Shown here: one piece after another, positions 9,722 through 18,720 of the stretch | How positions within the stretch are numbered: position 1 is the stretch's first letter | How the letters are laid out: the number at the start of each line of letters is the position of its first letter | Assembly: GCF_019042245.1 (NCBI RefSeq) | Contig: NZ_JAHQCX010000009.1 | Span: 1 to 64,000, forward strand | Source of the DNA: Diplocloster modestus | GTDB lineage: Bacteria > Bacillota > Clostridia > Lachnospirales > Lachnospiraceae | Direction of reading: 5' to 3' | Length of the DNA: 64,000 bases | Notes under the pieces: generated by a model | What the model was told of the DNA's origin: nothing | What the model saw: only the letters and a program-made list of their open reading frames with translations | The model's database searches: none | Program-made: the position numbers and the translations under genes

Positions 9722-9972
9722 GTAATATGCTTCTGCGGTACCACCCGGTTTGATGATGAATCATCCGCTCGCTTCAGACACGAATATGTCTGTTCCATGG
9801 ATAACGGGCGGAATTCCCGTCGGGCATTACTGGATACTATCGTATCGTTCTTCCCGACCTCATAAGTCCATTCAACATCCATCTGGTTATCTTCTCACAC
9901 CAACCGAAGACTCTCTGAAACCAAACTACAGATATCTACTCCTCTTACTCAACGGTTTCACTGTTCTATTTT
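9686..9972 (-). ncRNA. T-box riboswitch, tryptophan specific
   Basis: Read on the minus strand, the leader has the stem I landmarks AGTAGA, AGAGAG, GGTGTGAG and a specifier loop GAA-TGG-ACT, giving the Trp codon TGG (complement at 9868-9870). The T-box sequence GGGTGGTACCGC lies at 9735-9747 (minus), followed by the terminator. Uncharged tRNA-Trp should favour the antiterminator and switch on trpB2. Confidence 0.92.
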
Positions 9973-9978
9973 TAATTT

Positions 9979-10007
9979 AGTATATTTGCAAATCCAGGAT
10001 TTGTCAA
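9979..10007 (-). promoter_or_regulatory. Sigma-A promoter of the trpB2 T-box transcript
   Basis: On the minus strand TTGACA (10007-10002), a 17-base spacer and TATACT (9984-9979) precede the T-box leader by about 8 bases. Confidence 0.8.
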
Positions 10008-10048
10008 TAAAATTTTATAAAAATATTTCTCCCCAATATTCATGAAAT

Positions 10049-10921
10049 TCAAATCAGCAGCAGAAGCGTACCCACAGTGATCATAACCAGTCCGGCCGCC
10101 GATTTCCTGTTCAATCGTTCTTTGAATACAAAGTAGGAGAAAGCGATAGTAACCAGGATACTCAATTTATCAATGGGGACGACCACACTGGCAAAACCAG
10201 TTTGCAGCGCGCGATAGTAGCAAAGCCAGGAGCCGCCGGTTGCAAAACCGGACAGAATCAGGAAGATCCAGCTTTTTTTGTCAATTCGCCGGATCGTATG
10301 CTGCTTATTCGTTACGAAAACCACAATCCACGCCATGATCAAAACGACAACGGTTCGTATGGCGGTTCCCAGGGTGGAATCCACGCCTTCGATACCGATT
10401 TTGCCCAAGATGGAGGTAAGACTGGCAAAGACGGCGGAGCCAGAGGCAAAAAGGATCCAGCTGTGGTTTTTGACAGGATCATTGGCGGAATCCCGGCTGT
10501 GGTACTGTTTTTTGGTCATCAGATAGGTGCCTGCTGCGATCAGGAGCATGCAGAAGCCCTTCATAGGTGTGATAGGCTCCCCCAGCAGGAGAAAGGCCAT
10601 CAGCATGGTTAGTATGGTGCTGCATTTATCGATGGGTGTGACCTTATTCAAATCGCCCAGCTGCAGTGCTTTAAAATAACATAACCACGATGCACCGGTG
10701 GCGATGCCGGACAGGATCAGAAAAATAAGTGTTTTATTACTGAGACGGGTGATATCTGCCTGCACCCCGGCAATGAAAACCATGATCCAGGAAAAAATCA
10801 GAACAACGCAGGTTCGCAGCGCAGTAGCTACATTGGAATCTGTATTTTTGATACCGCATTTGGCTAAGATTGCTGTGATTCCGGCAAATAATGCGGATGC
10901 AAAGGCAAACAAAATCCACAC
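10049..10921 (-). CDS. EamA/DMT-family membrane transporter
   Basis: A 290-residue protein with about ten membrane segments in two homologous halves (about 1-138 and 150-290). Both halves carry the same signatures (LILSGxATGxSWLCYxxALQ and VVPIDKLS or VTPIDKCS), showing the internal duplication of EamA transporters. The substrate cannot be read from the sequence; metabolites or amino acids are usual. Translation starts at GTG 10921, with GGAGG 9-13 bases upstream. It lies upstream of the T-box on the same strand, but the trpB2 promoter separates them. Confidence 0.85.
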   Translation of the reverse strand: MWILFAFASALFAGITAILAKCGIKNTDSNVATALRTCVVLIFSWIMVFIAGVQADITRLSNKTLIFLILSGIATGASWLCYFKALQLGDLNKVTPIDKCSTILTMLMAFLLLGEPITPMKGFCMLLIAAGTYLMTKKQYHSRDSANDPVKNHSWILFASGSAVFASLTSILGKIGIEGVDSTLGTAIRTVVVLIMAWIVVFVTNKQHTIRRIDKKSWIFLILSGFATGGSWLCYYRALQTGFASVVVPIDKLSILVTIAFSYFVFKERLNRKSAAGLVMITVGTLLLLI

Positions 10922-10959
10922 GGCGGATCCCTCCTCCTTTGTTACGGTTTATTGTAATT

Positions 10960-10989
10960 AGTATACTACTTATGGAAGAAGTGGAGCAA
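10960..10989 (-). promoter_or_regulatory. Promoter of the EamA transporter gene
   Basis: Minus strand TTGCTC (10989-10984), an 18-base spacer, and TATACT (10965-10960), about 40 bases before the GTG start. Confidence 0.5.
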
Positions 10990-11078
10990 GGTGCGATATA
11001 AAAATTTAGAAAATAGATGCAACAGAAACGCAGATCGGGTACACTTAAAGTATATACGGAAGAAGCGGGGGTGAACAT

Positions 11079-11582
11079 ATGGAGATTAATCCCGAAATCG
11101 TAAAGCAGGCTAAGGCATCGGATGCGGCCGCATTCGCCGAATTATACGAATCGGTATACAAGGATTTGTACCGCTTCGCTTATTATACGCTGAAACATCC
11201 CCAGGACGCTGAGGATGTGGTCAGTGAGACGGTGATCGATGCCTACCGGGGAATCCACCGACTGCGCAGTGAGGAAGCTTTTCAGGGATGGATTTTCAAA
11301 ATATTATCAAATAAATGCAAGAGGAAATTAAAAGAATATGTGGGGAAAACACTTCCTTTGGACGAGACTCTGCCGCTGCCGGAGGCGGATTATGCCACCG
11401 GTTATGACATGCATACGGCTTTTTCACAATTGGCGGATGATGAGAGGCTGATCGTATCCATGGCCGTATTCGGCGGATATACCAGCAAGGAGATCGGAAG
11501 GATTCTACATATGAATGATAATACCGTACGGTCCAGACAAAGCCGTGCTTTAGCGAAGCTGAAGAAAAAACTGGAGTCGTAG
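11079..11582 (+). CDS. ECF-type RNA polymerase sigma factor
   Basis: A 167-residue ECF sigma factor. Region 2 (about 10-80) includes the core-binding segment YRFAYYTLKHPQDAEDVVSET, and region 4 (about 105-160) includes the helix-turn-helix GYTSKEIGRILHMNDNTVRSRQSRALAKLKKKL. GGGGGTG precedes the ATG. The next gene, 17 bases downstream, is a single-pass membrane protein with a beta-propeller outside, most likely its anti-sigma partner. Its own promoter is uncertain: TGCAAC and TACACT around 11020-11045 would fit a sigma-A start, but a self-recognised promoter is not excluded. Confidence 0.9.
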   Translation: MEINPEIVKQAKASDAAAFAELYESVYKDLYRFAYYTLKHPQDAEDVVSETVIDAYRGIHRLRSEEAFQGWIFKILSNKCKRKLKEYVGKTLPLDETLPLPEADYATGYDMHTAFSQLADDERLIVSMAVFGGYTSKEIGRILHMNDNTVRSRQSRALAKLKKKLES

Positions 11583-11599
11583 AAAGGAGGAATCTGGCT

Positions 11600-13651
11600 A
11601 TGGACGAGAAAAAAATGCTGGAACAGATCAGACGCGCGGCCGAAGATGTGGAAATACCCGCGCATCTGAGGCCGGAAGCGGTCGATAATATTATTAATTC
11701 AACAAGTAAAGGTAAAAAAGTACACAGACATATTTACCAATACGGAATGGCCGCCGCGGCCTGCCTGGTTGTGGTAGCCGCTGTATGGCTCGGCGGAAAT
11801 ACACAAAAAAGCGGACCGGAGAGTGCGCAGATGGCCAGGGACGCCACTTCCGCCGGTGCGGCAGCTCCAGCTGCAGCGGCGGATAGCGCAGCCGGATCGA
11901 AAGCAGACGCTAAAGCGGTGGACTCACCGATTCCCACTCCGGACAGCTATGAAGATCTGTATGAGAAAGTGTTAAATGCAAAAAAACAGCAGGTGCAGCA
12001 GGTAAAAGAGGCAGCTTCGGATCTGGGGATGGATTACGACGGCGCAGCCGGTGCTGCGGATGGCATGGCCGGAGGGGCGGAGGAATCCGCTGTCCAAGGT
12101 GCGGCCAAGTATGAAGCGGCAGCCAATGTTCAGGATGATCGGGGGTTTTCCACCACAAATCTTCAGGTCCGTGCGGTTGATGAAGGAGATATTATTAAGA
12201 ATGACGGCCAGTATCTCTATATCGCGGATACGCTGGACAACACATTTCAGATCGTCCGTGCGGATGGATCCCAGATGACAAAGACTGCAGAATTGTCCAT
12301 GACACAAAAAATGGATTCGATCTATGAATTCTATGTGACGGGAGATACGCTGACGATTATCGGATCTTCCTCCCAGGCTTCCCTGGAGCAAAACACCTCG
12401 GACGATGTCTATCGGACAGTGCTGTCGAACCAGACGATAGCCGTCACCTATGATATCCGGGACCGAAGCATGCCAAGCGAGATCGGGTCGGTCACCCAGG
12501 ATGGATACTACGAGACATCCCGGCGGAACGGGAACTATCTCTATTTATTTACCAACTATTATAAAGATGAACTTCCGGCCTATCCCGCACAGTATGACGG
12601 TTATATCCCAGCCGTAAACGGAAAACTGCTGACCGCGGATTGCATCTATCTTCCGGAATATATACAGGACAGCTCCTATCTGGTGGTATCCGGAATCGAC
12701 CTGCGCAAGCCCGGCCAGATCAGCGATGCCAAGACCGTAGTGACAAATGGGCAGCACTATTATGCCAGCACAGAAAACATTTACATTGCGGAAGCACAGG
12801 GCTACGGATATGACACGAACAAAACCGAGATACTCAAATTAAATTATGCGAACGGTCAGATCACACCATCCGCGGTAGGAGTCATCAGAGGAAATCTCAA
12901 TAATTCCTTCTCCATGGATGAATACAAAGGGAATCTAAGGATCGTGACCACGGCCTATGACAGCAAAGCAATGAATTCAACCAATGAACTCTATGTGCTG
13001 GATGAAAATCTGGAAACCATCGGAGAGATCAAAGGTCTGGCCAAAGGGGAACAGATCTATTCTGCCAGATTTTTCGGTGACACCGGATACTTTGTAACCT
13101 ATCGTGAGACAGACCCTCTGTTTTCAGTAGATCTGTCCGATCCCGAGAACCCGAAAGTGATGGGCGAGCTGAAAGTGACAGGCTTCTCCAACTATCTGCA
13201 TTTCTACAGCGACCATCTGCTCCTGGGGCTGGGGGAAGAGACCGATCCGAAAACAGGCAATCATCTGGGGCTAAAACTGTCCATGTTTGATATCTCCGAT
13301 CCGGAGAATGTAGTGGAGGTGCATAAATATGTATTGCAAGACTATAATTATGCAGATGCGTGGTACAATTATAAAGAAATGCTTATCGATCCGGAAAAAA
13401 ATATTTTTGGCTTTGCTGGATATGGCAATCGAAAAGGAGATTCTGTAATCGACTATCTGGTCTTTTCCTACGATCCGGAAAAAGGATTTATCAACAGACT
13501 TGTCTACAGCGAGGAAGAAAACGAAAGCGGAAAACTGCGCGGAGCTTACATCGGTAATACCTTCTATGTAATCCAGCCTTTTGGGGAAACCAGTATCGCT
13601 TCCTTCAATATGGGGGATAAGTTTACTAAGTCCGGGACTTATAGTCAGTAA
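11600..13651 (+). CDS. Membrane-anchored beta-propeller protein, probable anti-sigma factor
   Basis: A 683-residue protein. Residues 1-45 are cytosolic and resemble the short anti-sigma segments of ECF partners; a membrane segment spans about 48-66; a low-complexity Ala/Ser/Asp linker follows to about 115. The remainder is a secreted beta-propeller of the PF09826 type, with repeated VDLSDPENPKVMGELKV-like blades. Its position 17 bases after an ECF sigma gene suggests it holds that sigma factor and senses an envelope signal through the propeller. That role is inferred from topology and context. A very long palindrome begins about 15 bases after the stop codon. Confidence 0.82.
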   Translation: MDEKKMLEQIRRAAEDVEIPAHLRPEAVDNIINSTSKGKKVHRHIYQYGMAAAACLVVVAAVWLGGNTQKSGPESAQMARDATSAGAAAPAAAADSAAGSKADAKAVDSPIPTPDSYEDLYEKVLNAKKQQVQQVKEAASDLGMDYDGAAGAADGMAGGAEESAVQGAAKYEAAANVQDDRGFSTTNLQVRAVDEGDIIKNDGQYLYIADTLDNTFQIVRADGSQMTKTAELSMTQKMDSIYEFYVTGDTLTIIGSSSQASLEQNTSDDVYRTVLSNQTIAVTYDIRDRSMPSEIGSVTQDGYYETSRRNGNYLYLFTNYYKDELPAYPAQYDGYIPAVNGKLLTADCIYLPEYIQDSSYLVVSGIDLRKPGQISDAKTVVTNGQHYYASTENIYIAEAQGYGYDTNKTEILKLNYANGQITPSAVGVIRGNLNNSFSMDEYKGNLRIVTTAYDSKAMNSTNELYVLDENLETIGEIKGLAKGEQIYSARFFGDTGYFVTYRETDPLFSVDLSDPENPKVMGELKVTGFSNYLHFYSDHLLLGLGEETDPKTGNHLGLKLSMFDISDPENVVEVHKYVLQDYNYADAWYNYKEMLIDPEKNIFGFAGYGNRKGDSVIDYLVFSYDPEKGFINRLVYSEEENESGKLRGAYIGNTFYVIQPFGETSIASFNMGDKFTKSGTYSQ

Positions 13652-13666
13652 GGGGGGCTTTATAGG

Positions 13667-13872
13667 GGCCGGGACCCGGCAGGGCGCAAACAGGAAGCGG
13701 CGGCGGGATGGAGCCGGCAGGCGTAGACCGCTAAATGCATCGGGCCAACATTATAATATCTTTTTCCTCATCCACAAGATATCCTGATGTTGGCCCACAA
13801 GCATTTAGCAGCCAACGTCTGCCGGCTCCATCCCACCGCCGCTTCCTGTATGCGCCCTGCCGGATCCTGCCC
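13667..13872. repeat. Giant intergenic palindrome after the beta-propeller gene
   Basis: Arms of about 90-95 bases (about 13667-13760 and 13778-13872) are complementary with scattered mismatches; for example CAGGAAGCGGCGG and GGATGGAGCCGGCAG in the left arm have their complements in the right arm. The loop is about 17 bases. It begins with GGGGCCGGG, as do the palindromes at 27971 and 44428. No T tract follows. Confidence 0.85.
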
Positions 13873-13930
13873 TGGTAAAGGATTCGGTTCTATGGTCTTT
13901 TGGATGAGAATGGCAGGAACAAATCGCGGG

Positions 13931-13959
13931 ATGACAATTGCGTAGTTCTGTTGTATAAT
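13931..13959 (+). promoter_or_regulatory. Candidate promoter of the VanRS-like operon
   Basis: ATGACA at 13931-13936, a 17-base spacer, and TATAAT at 13954-13959. The distance to the response-regulator start is about 165 bases, leaving a long leader with no recognised structure. Confidence 0.45.
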
Positions 13960-14125
13960 GATACCCTAGTGAAGAGGTATTGAATTTGATTTTGGGCTTG
14001 TAGATGAATGATTGAACAGATAGAAATTTAAGGAAAGTTTAAGAATAATGCAAGTATTTGGTAACAAAAACAGTCAGGGAATCTGTTAAAATAGGAATAG
14101 TGGGTAAAAGAGGATGGTGAGTGTA

Positions 14126-14824
14126 ATGGAAAAAACAAATATACTGGTTGTGGATGATGAGAGAGAAATTGCGGACTTTATCGAGGTCTATCTTCAGAAT
14201 GAGGATTACCGGGTATTTAAGTTTTATAATGGGCAGGAGGCATTAGCGTGTACTGAAAAGGAAACGCTGGATCTGGCGATTCTGGACGTTATGCTGCCTG
14301 ATATCGATGGGTTTACCATCTGCCGTAAGATCCGGGAGAAATATAATTTTCCGGTCATAATGCTGACGGCGAAGGACGACGAACTGGACAAGATTACCGG
14401 CCTGACGTTGGGGGCGGATGACTATATCACAAAGCCTTTCCGGCCGTTGGAGCTCATCGCCCGCGTGAAGGCACAGCTCCGCAGATTTACAAAATATAAT
14501 ACCATGCAGCCGGAAATGGATGAAAACATCCTGGCATTTTCCGGGCTGGTCTTAAATAAAGAAAAACATGAATGCCAGTTAAATGAGCGTTCCCTTTCCC
14601 TTACTCCCACGGAATTTTCGATCCTGTGGGTCCTGTGTGAAAACCGGGGTAAGGTGGTCAGCTCCGAGGACCTCTTCCAGCAGGTATGGGGAGAGAAGTA
14701 TTTTGGCAACAGCAATAATACTGTAATGGTACATATCCGTCATCTCAGGGAAAAGATGAAGGATTCTTCCGATCACCCGAAATATATTAAAACTGTGTGG
14801 GGAGTAGGATATAAGATTGAATAA
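14126..14824 (+). CDS. VanR-like OmpR-family response regulator
   Basis: A 232-residue response regulator: receiver domain with D10/D11, phospho-acceptor D54 (LAILDVMLPD) and K103, then a winged-helix DNA-binding domain (about 130-230). Long stretches such as ITKPFRPLELIARVKAQLRR and VHIRHLREKM match what I recall of VanR from vancomycin-resistant enterococci, so it belongs to the VanR subfamily and not merely to OmpR regulators in general. The start at 14126 has AGGA about 11 bases upstream; ATG 14114 would overlap that site. The sensor kinase follows with an 8-base overlap. No vanHAX, vanY or vanZ gene is present. Confidence 0.88.
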   Translation: MEKTNILVVDDEREIADFIEVYLQNEDYRVFKFYNGQEALACTEKETLDLAILDVMLPDIDGFTICRKIREKYNFPVIMLTAKDDELDKITGLTLGADDYITKPFRPLELIARVKAQLRRFTKYNTMQPEMDENILAFSGLVLNKEKHECQLNERSLSLTPTEFSILWVLCENRGKVVSSEDLFQQVWGEKYFGNSNNTVMVHIRHLREKMKDSSDHPKYIKTVWGVGYKIE

Positions 14825-15938
14825 AGAATTCGGCAGGCTGAAACGGAAAATCTTATTTCAAATATTTTTAATCGGAGTGGGCGCCATAGTAATAGGGGCC
14901 CTTCTTCAGTATATCCTGATCGATGGAATTCTGCAGGAACCCTTCGCGGAAGGTTTCGTCGCGCTGTGCCAGCGGCTGTTCCACCTGGACTATTATGGAG
15001 CGGTCGGTATCTACCAGGCGATCTTCCGGGCCAACAAGACCTTCTATATGATGGCGGGTTTAAGTCTTTTGCTGCTTCTGATGTTCTATTATGCCATGAC
15101 AAAATTCATGCATTATTTTAAAGAGATCAGCGCAGGTGTGGAACAGCTGGCGGAAGAATCCAAAGAAGAGATCCAGCTCTCGCCGGAACTGGATTTTATG
15201 GAAAAACATTTAAACGACGTAAAGCAGAAATTAGAAAAGCGGGAACAGGATGCCCTGGAAAGCGAACAGAGAAAGAATGATCTGGTGGTCTATCTGGCCC
15301 ATGATATTAAGACACCGCTGACTTCCGTCATTGGATATCTAAGCCTTCTGGACGAGGCAAAAGACATGCCGGAAGAACAGCGGGAGAAATATGTCTCCGT
15401 GACCCTGGAAAAGGCATACCGACTGGAACAGCTGATCAATGAGTTCTTCGAGATCACCCGCTTCAACCTGCAGGCTATGGTGCTGAACAAAGAGCCGATT
15501 AACTTAAGCTTCATGCTGGCACAGATGGCTGACGAGTTCTATCCGATGCTGGAGGAAGGCGGGAGAACCGCGGTACTGGATGTGGAAGATAATCTTACCG
15601 TATCCGGAGACCCGGATAAGCTAGCCCGTGTATTTAATAACATTTTAAAAAACGCTGTCGCCTACAGCGAGCCCGGCAGTATGATCGATATCCACGCCCG
15701 CCGGGAAGAATCCTGCATCATCGTCCTGTTCTCCAACCGGGGAAAGACCATACCGGCTGCTAAACTGGAGGCCATATTCGAGAAATTTTACCGTCTGGAT
15801 TCCGCCCGCTCCAGCGATACCGGAGGCGCGGGCCTGGGACTGGCTATCGCAAAAGAAATTATAGTTGCCCACGGGGGCAATATTACCGCCGAAAGCAGGC
15901 AGGGAATCACCACTTTTACGGTCGAACTTCCTGTTTGA
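14817..15938 (+). CDS. VanS-like sensor histidine kinase
   Basis: A 373-residue membrane kinase with two membrane segments (about 13-35 and 76-96) enclosing a short extracellular loop, a HAMP-like linker, and the H-box YLAHDIKTPLTS with H162. The ATPase domain has NNILKNAVAYS (N-box), then the DTGGAGLGLAIAKEI G-box. The core is strikingly like VanS (SSDTGGAGLGLAIAKEI, RVFNNILKNA), whereas the extracellular part is not obviously similar, so the signal may differ. It starts with TTG at 14817 inside the end of the regulator gene, implying coupling. Targets are unknown. Confidence 0.87.
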   Translation: MNKEFGRLKRKILFQIFLIGVGAIVIGALLQYILIDGILQEPFAEGFVALCQRLFHLDYYGAVGIYQAIFRANKTFYMMAGLSLLLLLMFYYAMTKFMHYFKEISAGVEQLAEESKEEIQLSPELDFMEKHLNDVKQKLEKREQDALESEQRKNDLVVYLAHDIKTPLTSVIGYLSLLDEAKDMPEEQREKYVSVTLEKAYRLEQLINEFFEITRFNLQAMVLNKEPINLSFMLAQMADEFYPMLEEGGRTAVLDVEDNLTVSGDPDKLARVFNNILKNAVAYSEPGSMIDIHARREESCIIVLFSNRGKTIPAAKLEAIFEKFYRLDSARSSDTGGAGLGLAIAKEIIVAHGGNITAESRQGITTFTVELPV

Positions 15939-16038
15939 TGATGATACGCCTGCCAAGAGCGCCGGATCTGGGATTGAAGTTTTGCAGAGGATGGGGTATG
16001 CTAGGAAAAATAGGTTTATCAGAGAGGAGTACGATATT

Positions 16039-16884
16039 ATGAAGCCGATTCTGGTTTTTCAGACGGATTTTACTTATAAGGAGGGAGCTGTTTCCTCCAT
16101 GTATGGCGTGGTGAAAAGTGTGGACAGGGAGTTAGAGATTATGGATGGCTCCCATGAACTGCCCAAGTTCGACACGTGGAGCGCCAGTTACCGATTGTAT
16201 CAGAGCCTGCAGTTTTGGCCGGAGGGGACGATCTATGTATCAGTGGTGGATCCTGGGGTTGGTACCGGGAGAAAGGCCTGTGTGGCCCGGACCGTGGACG
16301 GATATTATGTAGTGAGTCCGGATAACGGTTCTTTGACGCATGTGAAGAAGTGCATCGGAATCGAAGCGGTGAGGGAGATTGATGAGACGGTGAACCGTTT
16401 GAAAGGGAAGGGAACGGAGGGAACCAGTGTGTTCCACGGACGGGATCTGTTCGGTTATACGGCAGCCAGGCTGGGGAGCGGAGTGATCGATTTTGAAGGT
16501 GTGGGACCAGAGTATCCGGTGGAGGAGATCGTGGAGCACCCGATTCTGGAACCGGTGACGGAACAGGGCAGTGTGAGAGGAATCTTTGAGATTGATGACC
16601 CGAACTTCGGCAATCTCTGGACGAATATCCCTTTCGATGCGTTTGAGCGGGCAGGGTTCCATTATGATGACCATGTCAGGATGACGGTTTGCCATGATGG
16701 AAATGTAGTGCTGAAAGAGACGGTTCGGTTTGAGAAGAGCTTCGGATATGTGGATAAAGGAAGTACGGTAATCTACACGAACGAATTGATGAGGATCGCG
16801 CTGGCGGTCAGCCAGGGCAGCTTTTGTGAAAAGTATCAGATGGGTTTTGGACCGGAATGGACAGTAGAGTTCTGCCGGGTATGA
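16039..16884 (+). CDS. SAM hydroxide adenosyltransferase family protein (DUF62)
   Basis: A 281-residue cytosolic protein of the family that cleaves S-adenosylmethionine with water to adenosine and methionine, related to fluorinase and chlorinase. Motifs seen: QTDFTYKEGAVSSMYG near the start, VVDPGVGTGRKA near residue 75, SPDNGSLTHV near 95, and FHGRDLFGYTAARL in the middle. The start at 16039 is preceded by GAGAGGAG at a good distance; the open frame upstream to 15865 overlaps the kinase gene and is not used. The physiological role of these SAM hydrolases is poorly known. It is about 100 bases after the VanS-like gene. Confidence 0.87.
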   Translation: MKPILVFQTDFTYKEGAVSSMYGVVKSVDRELEIMDGSHELPKFDTWSASYRLYQSLQFWPEGTIYVSVVDPGVGTGRKACVARTVDGYYVVSPDNGSLTHVKKCIGIEAVREIDETVNRLKGKGTEGTSVFHGRDLFGYTAARLGSGVIDFEGVGPEYPVEEIVEHPILEPVTEQGSVRGIFEIDDPNFGNLWTNIPFDAFERAGFHYDDHVRMTVCHDGNVVLKETVRFEKSFGYVDKGSTVIYTNELMRIALAVSQGSFCEKYQMGFGPEWTVEFCRV

Positions 16885-16996
16885 CTGGCCTCCTATGGGG
16901 TGGAAGAAGTGATTACGAACTGTCCCGATGTGAACGTACAGGTAATTGGGAGCTTATAAAGCGGCATAAGAGGGATAAAGGAGGAAATAAGGAATT

Positions 16997-17659
16997 ATGA
17001 GAGGATTGATCAGCAGTCCTGCGGAACTGCTTTTTGCATTGGTCTATACACTGCCGGCAGTTTTGCTGGCGGTATCACTTCACGAGTTTGCGCATGGATT
17101 CGTCTCCTATAAGCTGGGGGACCCGACGCCGAAAAGCGATGGAAGACTGTCGCTGAATCCGTTTCATCATCTGGATCTGATCGGGACTTTGTGTCTGCTG
17201 GTATTTCATTTCGGCTGGGCGAAGCCGGTTCAGGTGAATCCCAGGTATTATAAGAATCCAAAGGCTGGGATGGCGGTCACGGCCCTGGCGGGACCGATTA
17301 TGAATTTCCTGGTGGCTTTTGCGGGGGTGCTGGGAATGGGTATCCTCTATCGGGCGACTGGAGGATATGGCGGAAAAGTGACGCAGTATTTTTTTAATCT
17401 GTTTCAGTATATCGCGATTATCAATATTGGCCTGGGCAGTTTTAACCTCATCCCGATCCCCCCTCTGGACGGATCCAAGGTTCTGGGGGCGGTATTGCCT
17501 TCCAGGATTTATTTTAAATATATGAGATATGAGCGTTACGGCTCTATTTTATTGATTGTCCTACTATTTGTGGGCGTTTTGTCCATACCGCTGAATTTTG
17601 TGCAGCAGGGAATTTTCAGCGGAATGTGGAATGTAATGAGATTGATCGTTGGTATTTGA
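16997..17659 (+). CDS. Site-2 protease family (M50) membrane metalloprotease
   Basis: A 220-residue membrane protein with the zinc site SLHEFAHGF (H29, E30, H33) in the first membrane helix and the third ligand motif NLIPIPPLDGSK (D158). This is the compact group III site-2 protease form without a PDZ domain, so it is not a typical RseP/RasP enzyme. Substrates are not predictable; relatives cut membrane-bound regulators or signal-peptide remnants. AGGAGG lies upstream of the ATG. The anti-sigma factors elsewhere in the window need a site-2 protease, but nothing in the sequence links them to this one. Confidence 0.88.
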   Translation: MRGLISSPAELLFALVYTLPAVLLAVSLHEFAHGFVSYKLGDPTPKSDGRLSLNPFHHLDLIGTLCLLVFHFGWAKPVQVNPRYYKNPKAGMAVTALAGPIMNFLVAFAGVLGMGILYRATGGYGGKVTQYFFNLFQYIAIINIGLGSFNLIPIPPLDGSKVLGAVLPSRIYFKYMRYERYGSILLIVLLFVGVLSIPLNFVQQGIFSGMWNVMRLIVGI

Positions 17660-17709
17660 TAAATCAGGCGCATATAATCTATAGAATGTTTTGGAAAAGG
17701 ATGAGAAGA

Positions 17710-18612
17710 ATGTATCCGGTCTATGATTATATGGGCAGTAAAGAAGTATGTGAGATCGTACACAAGACATTTCCTCCGCAGCATCAGGAGAGCCAGCCCG
17801 GTTTTGAGTATCTGATGAGCCCTCCGCCGATATCTGCGCCGTTCGGGGAGCGTGGATGCCGGCGTCTGGAAGGACGGACGGCGGTGATCACAGGAGGGGA
17901 CAGCGGAATCGGACGGGCGGTTGCATATGCCTATGCAGCGGAAGGGGCCCGGGTGCTGATCGCGTATCTGGATGAACACCAGGATGCGCAGAGGACAAAA
18001 CAGCTGATCGAAGAGACAGGCGGTCAATGCGAGCTGGCGGCGGGAGACCTGGGACGCCCGGAGGTGGCGGCGATGGTGGCCGAGACTGCCATGGAACGGT
18101 TTGGATCCATTGATATTCTGGTGAATAACATTGCCGTTCAGTTTTTAAAAAACAGCATACTGGAAATCAGTAAGCAGCAGTTGGAGCTGACGTTTCGGAC
18201 GAATGTCTTTTCGTATTTTTATATGATACAGGCGGCGCTTCCTAAGATGAAAAGCGGCGGGGTGATCATCAATACGGCATCAGTGACCGCCTTTACAGGG
18301 GGGCCCAGGCTGCTGGATTACAGTGCCTCAAAAGGGGCGGTTGTTTCGCTGACAAGATCTTTGGCGCTGTCCCTGGTAAAACAGGGAATCAGGGTAAATG
18401 CTGTGGCTCCCGGTCCGGTATGGACACCGCTGATCCCGGCGTCTTATTCTGCCGAAGAGGTGGAAACCTTTGGAAGCGGTACGTCGGGAGTTCCCATGGG
18501 CCGGGCAGCACAGCCGTTTGAGATCGCCGCTTCCTATGTATTTCTGGCTTCGGATGAGTCCAGATATATGACAGGACAGATTCTCCATCCAAACGGAGGA
18601 GAGATTGTCTGA
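17710..18612 (+). CDS. Short-chain dehydrogenase/reductase, stress-protein type
   Basis: A 300-residue NAD(P)-dependent oxidoreductase with a 50-residue N-terminal extension before the Rossmann motif TGGDSGIGRA (61-70). The catalytic residues are S191 (NTASVTAF), Y204 and K208 (YSASK), and LVNNIA is at about 137. The extension and the QxxPG and PPP segments match the Bacillus YhdF/GsiB-associated group often called general stress oxidoreductases. The substrate is unknown. AGGA precedes the start at 17710 by 8 bases; longer in-frame starts back to 17626 overlap the protease gene and lack a site. Confidence 0.85.
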   Translation: MYPVYDYMGSKEVCEIVHKTFPPQHQESQPGFEYLMSPPPISAPFGERGCRRLEGRTAVITGGDSGIGRAVAYAYAAEGARVLIAYLDEHQDAQRTKQLIEETGGQCELAAGDLGRPEVAAMVAETAMERFGSIDILVNNIAVQFLKNSILEISKQQLELTFRTNVFSYFYMIQAALPKMKSGGVIINTASVTAFTGGPRLLDYSASKGAVVSLTRSLALSLVKQGIRVNAVAPGPVWTPLIPASYSAEEVETFGSGTSGVPMGRAAQPFEIAASYVFLASDESRYMTGQILHPNGGEIV

Positions 18613-18720
18613 GTGAGAGGGGAGATTGTCAGCGTGCGGGCTGGAAAATAGAGCAACCGCATATAGGGAGAACAGAAACCAACAGAAAAATAGTTAAGAG
18701 ACTTGCAGGGAGGGATAGCC

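Noticed and set aside
9649-9882. Open frame on the minus strand over the T-box
   Set aside because: The sequence is the T-box riboswitch with its specifier, T-box motif and terminator; no ribosome site.
15865-16038. Upstream extension of the SAM hydrolase gene
   Set aside because: It overlaps the VanS-like gene in another frame; a good ribosome site and family start are at 16039.
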